Translations under genes and position numbers: made by a program
In this document: piece by piece, positions 7,993 through 16,991 of the stretch
Position numbering within the stretch: position 1 is the first letter of the stretch
Layout of the letters: each line of letters starts with the position of its first letter
Assembly (NCBI GenBank): GCA_002840555.1
Contig: PHBJ01000015.1
Span: 145,623-209,622, forward strand
Length of the DNA stretch: 64,000 nt
From: Deltaproteobacteria bacterium HGW-Deltaproteobacteria-13
Lineage (GTDB): Bacteria > Desulfobacterota > Syntrophia > Syntrophales > Smithellaceae
Reading direction: 5' to 3'
The notes under the pieces: model-generated
Seen by the model: only the letters and a program-made list of their open reading frames with translations
Database searches by the model: none
What the model was told of the DNA's origin: nothing

Positions 7993-9819
7993 ATGGCGAT
8001 TTTTGAATATGGTGAGTACAGCAACGTATACGATCCCCCTGATAATTTGGTGGATATTTTTGAACACAGCGTCTCCAAATACCCCAATAATCAGTTAATC
8101 GGTGAAAAAGACGGCGATGGTGTTTATCAATGGGTGACTTACAGCCAAATCGGTGCTCGTGTAAATAATCTTCGGGCGGGATTATCCGCGATCGGGCTTA
8201 AAGCAGGAGACACCGTCGGTATTATAGCCAATAACCGGAAGGAATGGCTCATTGGAGAAATGGCCACACAGGGATTAGGCGCCGCCTACGTGCCGATGTA
8301 TGAAAAAGAATTAGTATCGATGTGGAAGTACATTGTAAAAGACGCCGAAATCAAGATTTTGTTTGTATCCAAACCGGAAGTGCTGGAAAAAGTAAAAATT
8401 TTTCCTGCCGAAATTCCCACGCTCAAACAGATCTTTCTGATTGAGGGCACAGGCGAAAACTCGATGGCGGCATTGGAGAAAAAAGGCGCGGGGAAACCGG
8501 TACCGTCCATTAAACCAAAACCCACCGATGTCGCGGTGCTGATCTATACGTCGGGAACTACGGGCGAACCCAAGGGTGTCCTTCTTTCTCACGGTAATCT
8601 GGCAGAGAATGTTAAAGCAGGTTTGGCCTGGTTTACGAACCTGACCGAAAAGAGCCGCTGCATTTCCATGCTTCCCTGGGCGCATTCTTTCGGAATTACC
8701 GCCGATTTACATGCCTTTACGATGAGAGGAGGTTCCATTGGCATCATGGGAGCCGTCGAAACTTTGATTGACGATTTACCCAAAATCCAACCCACCTTTA
8801 TGATCACCGTGCCCCGGATATTCAATAAAGTCTATAATGGGGTCTGGGCCAAAATGCGGGAAGAAGGCGGCTTAAAACTGAAACTCTTTGAAGCGGCGCT
8901 GGCGGCGGCAAAGCTCAAGCGGGAAACAGGCAAAGTGAGTTTGAAATATAAAATTCTGGATAAAATCGTCTTGAAAAAGATCAGAGCCCGCTTCGGAGGG
9001 TGCCTGGAAAACGCAGTCACGGGCAGTGCCCCCATGAACGTGGACATCGCCAAATTCTTTATCGATGTCGGAATCCCAACCTACGACGCCTATGGTTTGA
9101 GCGAAACGTCCCCGGCCATTACCATTAATTCTCCTTTAATGGGAAATCGCCTGGGTTCTGTAGGAAAACCCATCAATAAAACGAAGGTCGTGATTGATCG
9201 TTCGCGAACAGGTGAAGCGGGTGATGACGGGGAGATTATCTGCTTCGGCCCGCAATGCATGATCGGTTACCACAACAAACCTGAGAAAACAAAGGAAGTG
9301 ATTGTGGAGATGAATGGAATGCGCGGTGTGCGCACAGGTGATCGGGGACGCCTGGATGACGACGGCTTTTTATTCATCACCGGCCGTTTCAAGGAGGAAT
9401 ATAAACTTGCCAACGGCAAATATATCCATCCGGAAAGCCTGGAACTGGAAATGAAGGTATTGCCCTGGATTTTAAACGCGGTCGTTACCGGGGCGGGACA
9501 TGAATATAATGTGGCGTTAATTGTGCCTGACTTGAAATTATTGGAACACCTTGCCGCCGGGATGAAATTATCAGTTAACCCGAAGGATCTTTTCGGTTCT
9601 ACTAATCCCGAATCTCAGAAATTTAAGGAACTGCTGACCGCCGAGGTCCAAAACCATCTGAAGAAAACATTTGGTTCCTACGAAATTCCGCAAAAGTTTG
9701 AATTTATTCTGGAGGATTTCACCGTGGACAACGGCATGCTCACGCAAACCATGAAACTCAAACGCCAGGTGGTCATGGACAAATACGGAGAAAAGCTGGA
9801 AAAGCTTTACAGCAAATAA
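7993..9819 (+). CDS. AMP-forming long-chain acyl-CoA synthetase
   Basis: This ANL-superfamily enzyme activates a carboxylic acid, probably a fatty acid, to acyl-CoA via an acyl-AMP. The P-loop-like motif YTSGTTGEPKGV, the A5 motif YGLSETSP and the late TGDRG motif are all present in 608 residues, the usual length for FadD15-like long-chain synthetases. An ATG at 7981 is in frame, but GGAGGA at 7983-7988 is ideally placed for the ATG at 7993, so I start there. It is monocistronic, converging on the dehydratase gene. In a fatty-acid-oxidising anaerobe it would prime beta-oxidation; the substrate length is inferred. Confidence 0.88.
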   Translation: MAIFEYGEYSNVYDPPDNLVDIFEHSVSKYPNNQLIGEKDGDGVYQWVTYSQIGARVNNLRAGLSAIGLKAGDTVGIIANNRKEWLIGEMATQGLGAAYVPMYEKELVSMWKYIVKDAEIKILFVSKPEVLEKVKIFPAEIPTLKQIFLIEGTGENSMAALEKKGAGKPVPSIKPKPTDVAVLIYTSGTTGEPKGVLLSHGNLAENVKAGLAWFTNLTEKSRCISMLPWAHSFGITADLHAFTMRGGSIGIMGAVETLIDDLPKIQPTFMITVPRIFNKVYNGVWAKMREEGGLKLKLFEAALAAAKLKRETGKVSLKYKILDKIVLKKIRARFGGCLENAVTGSAPMNVDIAKFFIDVGIPTYDAYGLSETSPAITINSPLMGNRLGSVGKPINKTKVVIDRSRTGEAGDDGEIICFGPQCMIGYHNKPEKTKEVIVEMNGMRGVRTGDRGRLDDDGFLFITGRFKEEYKLANGKYIHPESLELEMKVLPWILNAVVTGAGHEYNVALIVPDLKLLEHLAAGMKLSVNPKDLFGSTNPESQKFKELLTAEVQNHLKKTFGSYEIPQKFEFILEDFTVDNGMLTQTMKLKRQVVMDKYGEKLEKLYSK

Positions 9820-9846
9820 TCCGTATGGTTTAATTTTTTACGATCA

Positions 9847-9890
9847 TGCCGACGGAATTCAGAAGTAATTGCCTCTGAATTCCGTCGGCA
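9847..9890. repeat. Perfect 17-bp inverted repeat between convergent genes
   Basis: TGCCGACGGAATTCAGA (9847-9863) and its exact complement (9874-9890) flank a 10-base loop. The T tract lies before the stem and the A tract after it on the plus strand, so neither strand shows the stem-then-U order of an intrinsic terminator. It may still end the two convergent transcripts or be a mobile palindromic repeat. Confidence 0.6.
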
Positions 9891-9909
9891 GAAAAAAGGC
9901 AAATTCGTA

Positions 9910-10893
9910 TCAGCATCCAAGCGCTGTTTTCAGAGACTCCATATTCAGGTTGCCGCCGGACATGATCATAACCACTTTCTTTCCTGCAAGACGGTCCTTT
10001 ATTTTATAGGCCGCCATCAAAGAAACGGCGCCTGCGCCCTCGGCCAGATTGTGTGTGGTGGTCAGCGCCATTCTAATACCTTCCAGTATCTCGTCTTCCG
10101 TCAGCAGCACCACATCATTGATGGTGTCTTTGAGAATGGCATAGGGCAGATGGAACACACTTCTGGAGGCCAAACCGTCCGCGACTGAATGGGCTTCATC
10201 GAGAATGACAATTTCTCCCTTTTTCCACGAATTATAAAATGACGGGACGTTTTGCGGCTCCACGCCGATAATTTCGATATCAGGCCTGAAGGCGCGCACG
10301 GTTTTCAAAAGCGACGCGCATCCTGCGCCGCCGCCGATAGGACAAATGATCGTATCGACCTGGGGCAGGTCTTCAAGGATCTCCAGTCCCATAGTGGCAA
10401 TGCCGTTTAAGATTTCCGGTTCGTTGCCCTGCTGAACATAGTAGTAACCCGCGCTGTCCACAAGTTCTTCGCAGTAGGACTGCGCGTCGTAGAAATCTTC
10501 TCCGTGGACAATAACTTCCGCGCCGTAACTTTCTATAGTTCTGTTGATTTCAGGATTATTATTTTCCGGCACGACAACCGTGCAGGGCACCTGGAACCAT
10601 TGTCCCGCCCAGGCCATCGCCAGGCCGTGGTTGCCTCGGGTCGCAACGAGGATGCCTGCGTCCAGTTCTTCCCGGGACATGTGATGAAAGAAATTAAGCG
10701 CTCCCCTGATCTTGAATGATCCTGTCGGATTGTGGTTTTCATGCTTGACGAAGGCTTCGCAGCCGATGAGCCTGGACAGTTCCGAATAGCAGATCAGGTT
10801 TGTCCTGTTCAGATATCTATCAATAACTGATTTTGCCATTAATGTTCTTGTCAGGTTGACCTGTTCGCTCAACACCTCATATTTTTTCAGCAT
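9910..10893 (-). CDS. Threonine/serine dehydratase-like PLP enzyme
   Basis: This fold-type II PLP enzyme of 327 residues most resembles catabolic threonine ammonia-lyases (threonine to 2-oxobutyrate plus ammonia). The PLP lysine lies in the family motif GSFKIRGA. The glycine-rich phosphate-binding loop is GGGAG, and a serine-containing SGGN motif is near the C-terminus. There is no C-terminal ACT domain, so no isoleucine feedback site is apparent. The start at 10893 (MLKK) follows GGGAGG by 7 bases; an upstream GTG in frame lacks such a site. Serine racemase or a related lyase is possible. Confidence 0.8.
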   Translation of the reverse strand: MLKKYEVLSEQVNLTRTLMAKSVIDRYLNRTNLICYSELSRLIGCEAFVKHENHNPTGSFKIRGALNFFHHMSREELDAGILVATRGNHGLAMAWAGQWFQVPCTVVVPENNNPEINRTIESYGAEVIVHGEDFYDAQSYCEELVDSAGYYYVQQGNEPEILNGIATMGLEILEDLPQVDTIICPIGGGAGCASLLKTVRAFRPDIEIIGVEPQNVPSFYNSWKKGEIVILDEAHSVADGLASRSVFHLPYAILKDTINDVVLLTEDEILEGIRMALTTTHNLAEGAGAVSLMAAYKIKDRLAGKKVVMIMSGGNLNMESLKTALGC

Positions 10894-10921
10894 AAAAATA
10901 CCTCCCACTGTAAAAAGTCTT

Positions 10922-12211
10922 CTAAATATATTTACTGATTAAATCGGCATATCTGGCGGAAGCGCCTATATTGGCCAGGACAACCGCTTTGCCCCTTTCA
11001 CCACGGCTTGCTAATTCTTCGGGAAGCGCAAGCATTTGAATAATTCCTCTCAGTAATTCATCTTCATTTTTTATGGTGATGCCGCAGCCCGCGTCTTCCA
11101 GAAGAGCTCTTTCCGCACTAAAATCTTCCATCGAAGGACCGTAGAAAATTACCTTGCCCCACGCCGCCGCTTCTAAAATATTCTGGCCTCCTTTCGGCAC
11201 CAGGGAACCTCCGCAATAAACAATCGTCGCCAGTGAATAAGCCTTGAACAATTCTCCTATCACATCAACAACAATGATTCTCTGATTTTTTCTTTGCTCT
11301 CCCTTATTGATATCCGAAAGCTTAATAAAATCGTTTAAATTTGCCTGCTGTAAAAGGCCTTCAACATCATGGGTTCTTTCAATGTGCCGCGGCACGATAA
11401 TCAATTTAAAATCGGAATAACGCTTTAAAAGTTCATTGTAAACATTAATGATAATTTTTTCCTCACCGTCATGCGTGCTGCCCGCGACAAAAAATCTTTC
11501 ATTTTCCCGCACATTAAAACGGCGGGCAATCTCTTCATGCAGGACCGGCGAAACCATTGCCGCCAGACCGTCATATTTGGCGTTTCCCATAATTTTAATT
11601 TTTGTTGAATCCATGCCGATGTCTTTAAGCCGATCCGCGTCAACTTGGGAAATCATTCCCGCGAAATCGAGATGGGCAAGAACTCTTTTCCATAAAAAAT
11701 TTGTCCGGTGGTACCGGCGATAGGAACGCGGTGAAATCCGGCCGTTAACCATCAATGTTTTTATCCGGTTCTCTTCGCAAGCCCTCAGAAAATTAGGCCA
11801 GAGTTCCGTCTCCACCAGCACAAAAACATCAGGGCCGGCCATTTTCAGGACCTTGCGCACAATCGGGGAAATATCCAGGGGGAAATATATGAACGCGTCG
11901 GCGTCCTTTATAAATCTTCGCGCCATTTCCTGACCAGTTTCCGTAGATGTGGAAAAAATAATTTGAACTTCCGGCCTTTTCGCTTTCAGGCAAGAGACAA
12001 TCGGAGCGGCGGCGGTTACTTCGCCGACAGAAACGGCGTGAATCCAGACGCGCGGCCCATCTTTTAAATCAGCCAGTATTTTCGCCTGTCTGCCGCCAAG
12101 CTTCCGGATAAAACTTTTGCGATATTTACCGGTAAAAATTATTTTAAACAAAAAATAGGGCACAATCACCAGGGCCGCGACAGATAAAATAATATTGTAC
12201 AAAATATACAT
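10922..12211 (-). CDS. waaA: 3-deoxy-D-manno-octulosonic acid (Kdo) transferase
   Basis: WaaA adds Kdo from CMP-Kdo to lipid A precursors at the cytoplasmic face of the inner membrane. The 429-residue GT-B protein has one N-terminal membrane anchor (residues about 2-25), the family motif HAVSVGE and the acceptor-region motif LVETELWPN. The C-terminal nucleotide-sugar half contains GSLVPKGGQN. It is separated from the other LPS genes of this window, which sit at 59.5-64 kb. The gap to the upstream rpe gene holds divergent leaders. Confidence 0.92.
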   Translation of the reverse strand: MYILYNIILSVAALVIVPYFLFKIIFTGKYRKSFIRKLGGRQAKILADLKDGPRVWIHAVSVGEVTAAAPIVSCLKAKRPEVQIIFSTSTETGQEMARRFIKDADAFIYFPLDISPIVRKVLKMAGPDVFVLVETELWPNFLRACEENRIKTLMVNGRISPRSYRRYHRTNFLWKRVLAHLDFAGMISQVDADRLKDIGMDSTKIKIMGNAKYDGLAAMVSPVLHEEIARRFNVRENERFFVAGSTHDGEEKIIINVYNELLKRYSDFKLIIVPRHIERTHDVEGLLQQANLNDFIKLSDINKGEQRKNQRIIVVDVIGELFKAYSLATIVYCGGSLVPKGGQNILEAAAWGKVIFYGPSMEDFSAERALLEDAGCGITIKNEDELLRGIIQMLALPEELASRGERGKAVVLANIGASARYADLISKYI

Positions 12212-12333
12212 GGGTATATCTTTAGATTTTTCTGCTTTAGTGTCAAGTGACTTTTAACGAGCCCTCTTTTTTAGAAGCTGCTAAAACATTTTTCCGGAAT
12301 GACCCGGCATGACGGAAATGTCAATACCGGTGA

Positions 12334-12362
12334 TTGACAATGGCGGTTCTTTAGTATATTTT
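12334..12362 (+). promoter_or_regulatory. Putative promoter of rpe
   Basis: A perfect TTGACA at 12334-12339 is followed after 17 bases by TATTTT at 12357-12362. Transcription would begin about 12369, shortly before the GGGGAG ribosome-binding site at 12382-12387. Confidence 0.6.
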
Positions 12363-12398
12363 ACGTCCATCTTTATACAAAGGGGAGAAAACAAAAAA

Positions 12399-13064
12399 AT
12401 GAAAATAATAGCCCCTTCCATTCTTTCCGCCGACGGCGGCAAACTGGGCGAGGAAATCCTTGCTGTGGAAAAAGCAGGCGCCGACTGGATTCACATTGAT
12501 GTCATGGATGGTAATTTCGTCCCCAACATCACTATGGGCCCTTCAATAATATCTAATTTAAGAAAAATAACAAAACTTCCCTTTGATGTACATTTGATGA
12601 TTCAAAATCCGGAAAGATATATTGAATCTTTTTTCCGGGCCGGAGCCGATGTTATTACCGTTCACGTGGAAGCCACCCATCATTTAAATCGAACGGTTGA
12701 CTTGATTAAAAGCTCAGGTCTGAAGGCCGGCGTTTCATTAAATCCGGCAACATCATTAACTCAAATTGAAGAAATTATCAGTTACATTGATGTTTTGCTG
12801 ATTATGAGTGTTAATCCCGGATTTGGCGGACAGCAGTTCATCGAAACATCTTTAACTAAAATCGCCAAGGCGAAAAAAATGCTGGAAGCCCTGCCGCAAA
12901 AACCGCTTCTGGAAGTTGACGGAGGGGTAAATCTGAAAAATATCGGAGGCATCTCCGGGGCTGGGGCCGATGTTTTGGTCGCCGGAGCAGCAGTTTTCGG
13001 CAGTGACGACTATCAAAAAACCATTGCATCATTGAAGCTTGCCGCCGACAGCCAGGCCGCGTAA
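12399..13064 (+). CDS. rpe: Ribulose-phosphate 3-epimerase
   Basis: Rpe interconverts ribulose 5-phosphate and xylulose 5-phosphate in the pentose phosphate pathway. The TIM-barrel signature is complete: IAPSILSAD, HIDVMDG, DVHLMI, SVNPGFGGQ and EVDGG. From the ATG at 12399 the protein is 221 residues, the usual length. The frame is open further upstream to 12309, but the ribosome-binding site GGGGAG and the predicted promoter both point to 12399. It is a single-gene plus-strand unit between waaA and the glycosyltransferase gene. Confidence 0.95.
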   Translation: MKIIAPSILSADGGKLGEEILAVEKAGADWIHIDVMDGNFVPNITMGPSIISNLRKITKLPFDVHLMIQNPERYIESFFRAGADVITVHVEATHHLNRTVDLIKSSGLKAGVSLNPATSLTQIEEIISYIDVLLIMSVNPGFGGQQFIETSLTKIAKAKKMLEALPQKPLLEVDGGVNLKNIGGISGAGADVLVAGAAVFGSDDYQKTIASLKLAADSQAA

Positions 13065-13081
13065 GGGCGATAAACAGAAAA

Positions 13082-13324
13082 AAGTTCTATGTTCTACGTT
13101 CTATGTTCAGGGCTGAATAAGACGGTGAAAAAATTGTTTGCTCAAACGCTATTTGGTAGGCTGTTCGGCTAAGATTCCCCGCATTTGAACCATGCCTTCT
13201 CACCCGAACATCAGGATTCGAACCGACAAAGGTGTTATAAATAAATTGTCTTTTTAACGTTGAACTTTGAACGTAGAACCTAGAACAATCTTCTCTTTTC
13301 ACTCTTCACTTTTCACTTCCTACT
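13082..13324. repeat. Simple-sequence and inverted repeats in an intergenic region
   Basis: Near 13082-13110 a GTTCTAYGTTC-type hexamer-like motif repeats three times. Near 13260-13290 its complement appears (GAACGTAGAACCTAGAAC). The two form an inverted pair about 170 bases apart. Beyond it comes a run of TTCACTTTTCACTT-type repeats. No convincing gene or RNA is visible between them. Confidence 0.5.
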
Positions 13325-13326
13325 AC

Positions 13327-14076
13327 TTACGTTTCCGGGAAAAGGTTGTTCTTGATCAATTTCATCTTCGCCAAGCGAAAGGTCAGCGCGGTGTTCAGGC
13401 AACCGAATCCATACTTAATACTCCGGCTGAAATTAATAGATGACGCTTCGGCAAAGTAACTTGTCGGACAACTTACTTCCGCGACGGTATAATCAAACCA
13501 TACAATTTGAGCCAGCATCTGATTGTCAAATACAAAATCATCGGAATTATTCGCAAGCGGCAGCTTCAGCAGAAGTTCACGGGAAAAGGCGCGGTATCCG
13601 GTATGATATTCAGAAAGTTTGGCTCCGATTAAAATATTTTCCGTTAAAGTCAGAAAACGGTTGGCAATATATTTCCATGGCGGCATGCCGCCTTTGAGGG
13701 CATGTCCGCCGAGAATGCGCGAACCCAGCACACAATGATAAAGACCATTGCCGATCATGGAAGTCATCGCCGGAATGAGTTTGGGCGTATACTGATAATC
13801 GGGATGCACCATGATCACAATATCCGCGCCTTCTTCCAATGCCAGCCGGTAGCAGGTTTTCTGATTACCGCCGTAACCGAGATTGCGTTTGTGCACGATA
13901 ACTTTCGTCAGAGGAAGTTTGGTTGCCACTTTCGCGGTATTGTCGGGACTGGCGTCATCGACAAGAATCACCTTGTCGACGACGCCTTGAGCCATGACTT
14001 CTTCATATGTTTTAAGCAGGGTTTTTTCGGCGTTATAAGCCGGCATCACCACTACTACTTTTTTATTCTGAAACAT
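13327..14076 (-). CDS. Family 2 glycosyltransferase (dolichyl-phosphate mannose synthase type)
   Basis: This GT-A glycosyltransferase of 249 residues has VVMPAYNAEKTL at its N-terminus, the nucleotide-binding DDASPDNT, and the DxD-like acidic pair in VHPDYQY. It has no C-terminal membrane segments. Such proteins transfer a sugar from an NDP or polyprenyl phosphate donor in polysaccharide or glycolipid synthesis; donor and acceptor are not predictable here. It lies 20 bases downstream of the nitronate-monooxygenase-like gene and may share its transcript. Confidence 0.85.
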   Translation of the reverse strand: MFQNKKVVVVMPAYNAEKTLLKTYEEVMAQGVVDKVILVDDASPDNTAKVATKLPLTKVIVHKRNLGYGGNQKTCYRLALEEGADIVIMVHPDYQYTPKLIPAMTSMIGNGLYHCVLGSRILGGHALKGGMPPWKYIANRFLTLTENILIGAKLSEYHTGYRAFSRELLLKLPLANNSDDFVFDNQMLAQIVWFDYTVAEVSCPTSYFAEASSINFSRSIKYGFGCLNTALTFRLAKMKLIKNNLFPET

Positions 14077-14096
14077 GCCTTATCCCGGCAGCCCAT

Positions 14097-15134
14097 TTAA
14101 GAAAAATGAGCGTCAAGTTTCTGCTGCTGTTTCTGGGCTTCCGCGACCATTCTTTCCATGAGTTCCGCAACTGTCGGCTCATCATGAAGCAGGCCCATGA
14201 CCTGTCCCACGGGAAGCACACCTTCTTTTGTATCACCGTCTTCCGTGGCGGTTTTTATCGCGTGGAAACCATTCGCCATGAAGGCCAGCTGTCGGGCGTT
14301 TTTCCAGCCCGATAACAGAACTCCCACGAACAGTTTAAAGAAAGGCATCTTTAACTGTTTGGCGATATCCTGCGCGTTGAAGAAAGCCGCCGGCAGATTC
14401 AAACCCTTCTTGATGGCTCTTTGGGCCGCGTCCGTCTTCATGATCCGGCAGAGCAGTCCGTCAAATCTATCCGAGTATAAAGTATCTTCCACGTCTTTTT
14501 CCATGGATAGTCTTTTATAAACATTATGCAGCGGGCTTTCCTTGGTCGTCATAAAACGCGTGCCCATCGCAATGCCTTCCGCTCCCAGCGCCAATGCCGC
14601 GGCAAGGCCGCGCCCGTCGCCGAAACCGCCGGTGGCAATCACGGGAACTTTCACAGCGTCCACCAGTGACGGAACCAGCACCAGCGACGTTACGTGTTCG
14701 CCGTGCGCCGCCGCTTCGTGTCCGGTGGCGATGACACCGTCGCAGCCGTAATCCTCCGCCCGCTTGGCGTGGCGCGCGTTGACTACCGTGGCGATGACCT
14801 TTCCGCCATAAGCGTGCGATTGCTTCACAATCCAGTCGCCCTTGCCCAAAGAGAAATTAATCACCGGTACTTTTTCTTCCAGAAGCACCTTGGCGTTTTC
14901 CGACGCGCCCGGGAACAAAAGCGTGGCGTTGGCGCCGAATGGTTTATCCGTGAGGGAGCGGATTTCTTTGATGGCTGCGCGCGTCTGTTCGGCATTGAAC
15001 GGTCCTGTCGCCAGAATGCCCAACCCCCCCGCGTTGGAAACAGCCGCGACCATTTTAGGAACGCTGATCCAGCTCATGCCGGATAAAATAATGGGATGCT
15101 TGATGCCGAAAAGTTCTGTAATCTTGGTTTTCAT
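14097..15134 (-). CDS. Nitronate monooxygenase / FabK-like flavoprotein
   Basis: This FMN-dependent TIM barrel of 345 residues belongs to the 2-nitropropane dioxygenase/FabK family. It opens with FGIKHPIILSGMSW and carries GHEAAAHG, with the His region typical of the active site, VIATGGFGDGRG and GTRFMTTKES, which bind FMN phosphate. It sits beside hbd, so an enoyl-reductase-like or acyl-CoA-related role is as plausible as true nitronate oxidation in an anaerobe. The family call is solid; the reaction is open. Confidence 0.82.
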   Translation of the reverse strand: MKTKITELFGIKHPIILSGMSWISVPKMVAAVSNAGGLGILATGPFNAEQTRAAIKEIRSLTDKPFGANATLLFPGASENAKVLLEEKVPVINFSLGKGDWIVKQSHAYGGKVIATVVNARHAKRAEDYGCDGVIATGHEAAAHGEHVTSLVLVPSLVDAVKVPVIATGGFGDGRGLAAALALGAEGIAMGTRFMTTKESPLHNVYKRLSMEKDVEDTLYSDRFDGLLCRIMKTDAAQRAIKKGLNLPAAFFNAQDIAKQLKMPFFKLFVGVLLSGWKNARQLAFMANGFHAIKTATEDGDTKEGVLPVGQVMGLLHDEPTVAELMERMVAEAQKQQQKLDAHFS

Positions 15135-15194
15135 AAATAAAAAATCTCCATAAAATTTGGTAATACTGATTATAAGCCGTAAACTCCACAGCTC

Positions 15195-16052
15195 TTACTT
15201 CTTGGTGTAATCGTAAACTCCCTTACCGGTCTTGCGCCCGAAACGGCCGGCGCGGACGAGTTTTCTCAACATAAGCGCGGGGCGGTACTTATCGCCCAGC
15301 TCTTTATATAAATCTTCCATGATGTGCAGCAGCGTATCCAGGCCGACCAGATCAGCCAGCGCCAGCGGCCCGATGGGATGATTGCATCCCAGCATCATGC
15401 CTTTATCGATATCTTCGGCGGATGCCAGACCTTCATCCAGCACATAGAAGGCTTCATTAAGCATCAGGCAGAGTATGCGGTTGACGACAAACGCCGGAGC
15501 TTCTTTTACCACGATGACTTCTTTGCCGATTTTTTTGCCCCACTCTTTCGCGACTTCCAGCGTTTCAGCAGAAGTCTGATAACAGCAGATTATTTCCAGA
15601 AGTCTCATCACGGGAACCGGATTAAAGAAATGCGTACCAATGACCTTGTCCGGTCTCTTGGTCACGGAAGCCATCTCCGTGATGCTCAGTCCTGAAGTGT
15701 TCGTAAAAAACAGGCAATGCGGAGGCACGATTCCCTCGAGTTCCTCATAGACCTTTTTCTTTACAGCCATAACTTCGATGACAACTTCGACCACCACATC
15801 CGCTCCGGTTGCCGCTTCTTTCATATCCAGCGTAGGCTTGATGCGTCCCAGGATCGCATCCATCTGTTCCTTGGTGATTTTGCCTTTTTCCGCGTCACGG
15901 CTGAGATTTTTCTTGATGGAGTTCATCCCGCCGTCAATAAAACGCTGTTCAATATCGCGCATGGATACTTCATATCCCGCCTGCGCGCAGACCTGAGCGA
16001 TTCCGCTGCCCATTAAACCGGCGCCCAATACACAAACTTTCTTAATTTCCAT
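15195..16052 (-). CDS. hbd: 3-hydroxybutyryl-CoA dehydrogenase
   Basis: This soluble NAD(P)-dependent 3-hydroxyacyl-CoA dehydrogenase of 285 residues interconverts 3-hydroxybutyryl-CoA and acetoacetyl-CoA. It has the Rossmann motif [11 protein letters not shown], the catalytic His/Glu region [12 protein letters not shown] with GTHFFNPVP, and the C-terminal dimer domain with NHPIGPL. It is a stand-alone enzyme, not fused to an enoyl-CoA hydratase. It fits butyrate or other short-chain beta-oxidation/synthesis, together with the acyl-CoA synthetase at 8-9.8 kb; that pathway link is inferred. Confidence 0.93.
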   Translation of the reverse strand: MEIKKVCVLGAGLMGSGIAQVCAQAGYEVSMRDIEQRFIDGGMNSIKKNLSRDAEKGKITKEQMDAILGRIKPTLDMKEAATGADVVVEVVIEVMAVKKKVYEELEGIVPPHCLFFTNTSGLSITEMASVTKRPDKVIGTHFFNPVPVMRLLEIICCYQTSAETLEVAKEWGKKIGKEVIVVKEAPAFVVNRILCLMLNEAFYVLDEGLASAEDIDKGMMLGCNHPIGPLALADLVGLDTLLHIMEDLYKELGDKYRPALMLRKLVRAGRFGRKTGKGVYDYTKK

Positions 16053-16252
16053 TTTAACTTCCCCTTTTGTAAATATTATTTTATTCGGATAAAGTCATCT
16101 TATCCCATTTTCAGCTTTCGTAAAGGTAGAAGCTAACAAACTATTTACGCTAAAGTCAAGATAAAACCCCGCGCGGGAAAAACCGCAGAATTTCATTGAA
16201 CAAGCGGCGCGGGTGTGTAATTATGAAACGTCGATTTTAAAGGTGCAAAAAA

Positions 16253-16304
16253 GTAGGGCGGGTCTTCAGGCCCGCCAAACAGACGAACCTGAAGGTTCGG
16301 ACTA
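16253..16304. repeat. REP-like double hairpin
   Basis: Two adjacent stems are present: GGCGGG/CCCGCC (16257-16276, loop TCTTCAGG) and CGAACC/GGTTCG (16284-16299, loop TGAA). They are framed by GTAG and CTAC. The layout is that of small dispersed palindromic (REP-type) elements. It lies 27 bases before the NYN gene and may affect its mRNA. The rest of 16053-16252 shows nothing clear. Confidence 0.5.
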
Positions 16305-16330
16305 CATTGTTTTCAAATGGTATCGCATTC

Positions 16331-16855
16331 ATGTTTATTTTAATTGACGGTTACAATCTGATCCGGCAATCCGACATCTTTCGGCGATATGAACGCAGAA
16401 GCCTGGAAGCGGGGCGCAATGCATTGATCAATAAGCTGATCGAATACCAAAAGAAGAGGGCGCACGACATTACTGTTGTTTTTGACGGTGTCCAGAACGG
16501 CTGGGCGGATGAAGGAAGAGATAAAGAAGGAAAGATTAATATTATTTATTCCCGCCACGGCGAAAGAGCCGACGACGTCATCAAACGGATTGCGGTCCAT
16601 ACCATGGAAGACACTATCGTGGTTTCCTCGGATCGCGAAATATCCTCCTACGTCAAACAATTGGGGAAAACGACCCTGACTTCACCGGAATTTGAAGCGA
16701 TCATGAATAAAGTCGTTTCGTCACCATCGACGGATCAGTTCGCGGCGGATAAGAAAAATGATGTTCGTGATGAGCGGCAATCAAAAAAGAAAGGTCCGGC
16801 AAAAAGATTGCCGCGATCCAAAAGAATCACGCAAACAAAAATAAAAAAACTTTGA
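16331..16855 (+). CDS. NYN-domain (YacP-like) putative RNase
   Basis: The protein is 174 residues from the ATG at 16331. It starts with FILIDGYNLI, the first acidic motif of the PIN-like NYN/YacP family, and retains later acidic positions in VVFDGVQ, RADDVIK and SSDREI. Relatives such as Bacillus Rae1 cleave RNA on ribosomes. The C-terminal 40 residues are Lys/Arg-rich, consistent with RNA binding. An earlier in-frame start (16307) has no ribosome-binding site. It is monocistronic. Confidence 0.75.
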   Translation: MFILIDGYNLIRQSDIFRRYERRSLEAGRNALINKLIEYQKKRAHDITVVFDGVQNGWADEGRDKEGKINIIYSRHGERADDVIKRIAVHTMEDTIVVSSDREISSYVKQLGKTTLTSPEFEAIMNKVVSSPSTDQFAADKKNDVRDERQSKKKGPAKRLPRSKRITQTKIKKL

Positions 16856-16991
16856 TCGGGAAACGGCAATCATCGCGTGGTAAAAAAATCAACGGAGCAA
16901 AAAAAGGTTGAAAAACACTGGCATTTCTGGTAAATCATCTAAAAGATAAATTGAATAAATATCATCTGTCCCTCATAAAAAGGAGATTAAA

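Noticed and set aside
13195-13260. A GTTCGAATCC-like T-arm on the minus strand, hinting at a tRNA
   Set aside because: No acceptor stem, anticodon arm or CCA can be built around it.
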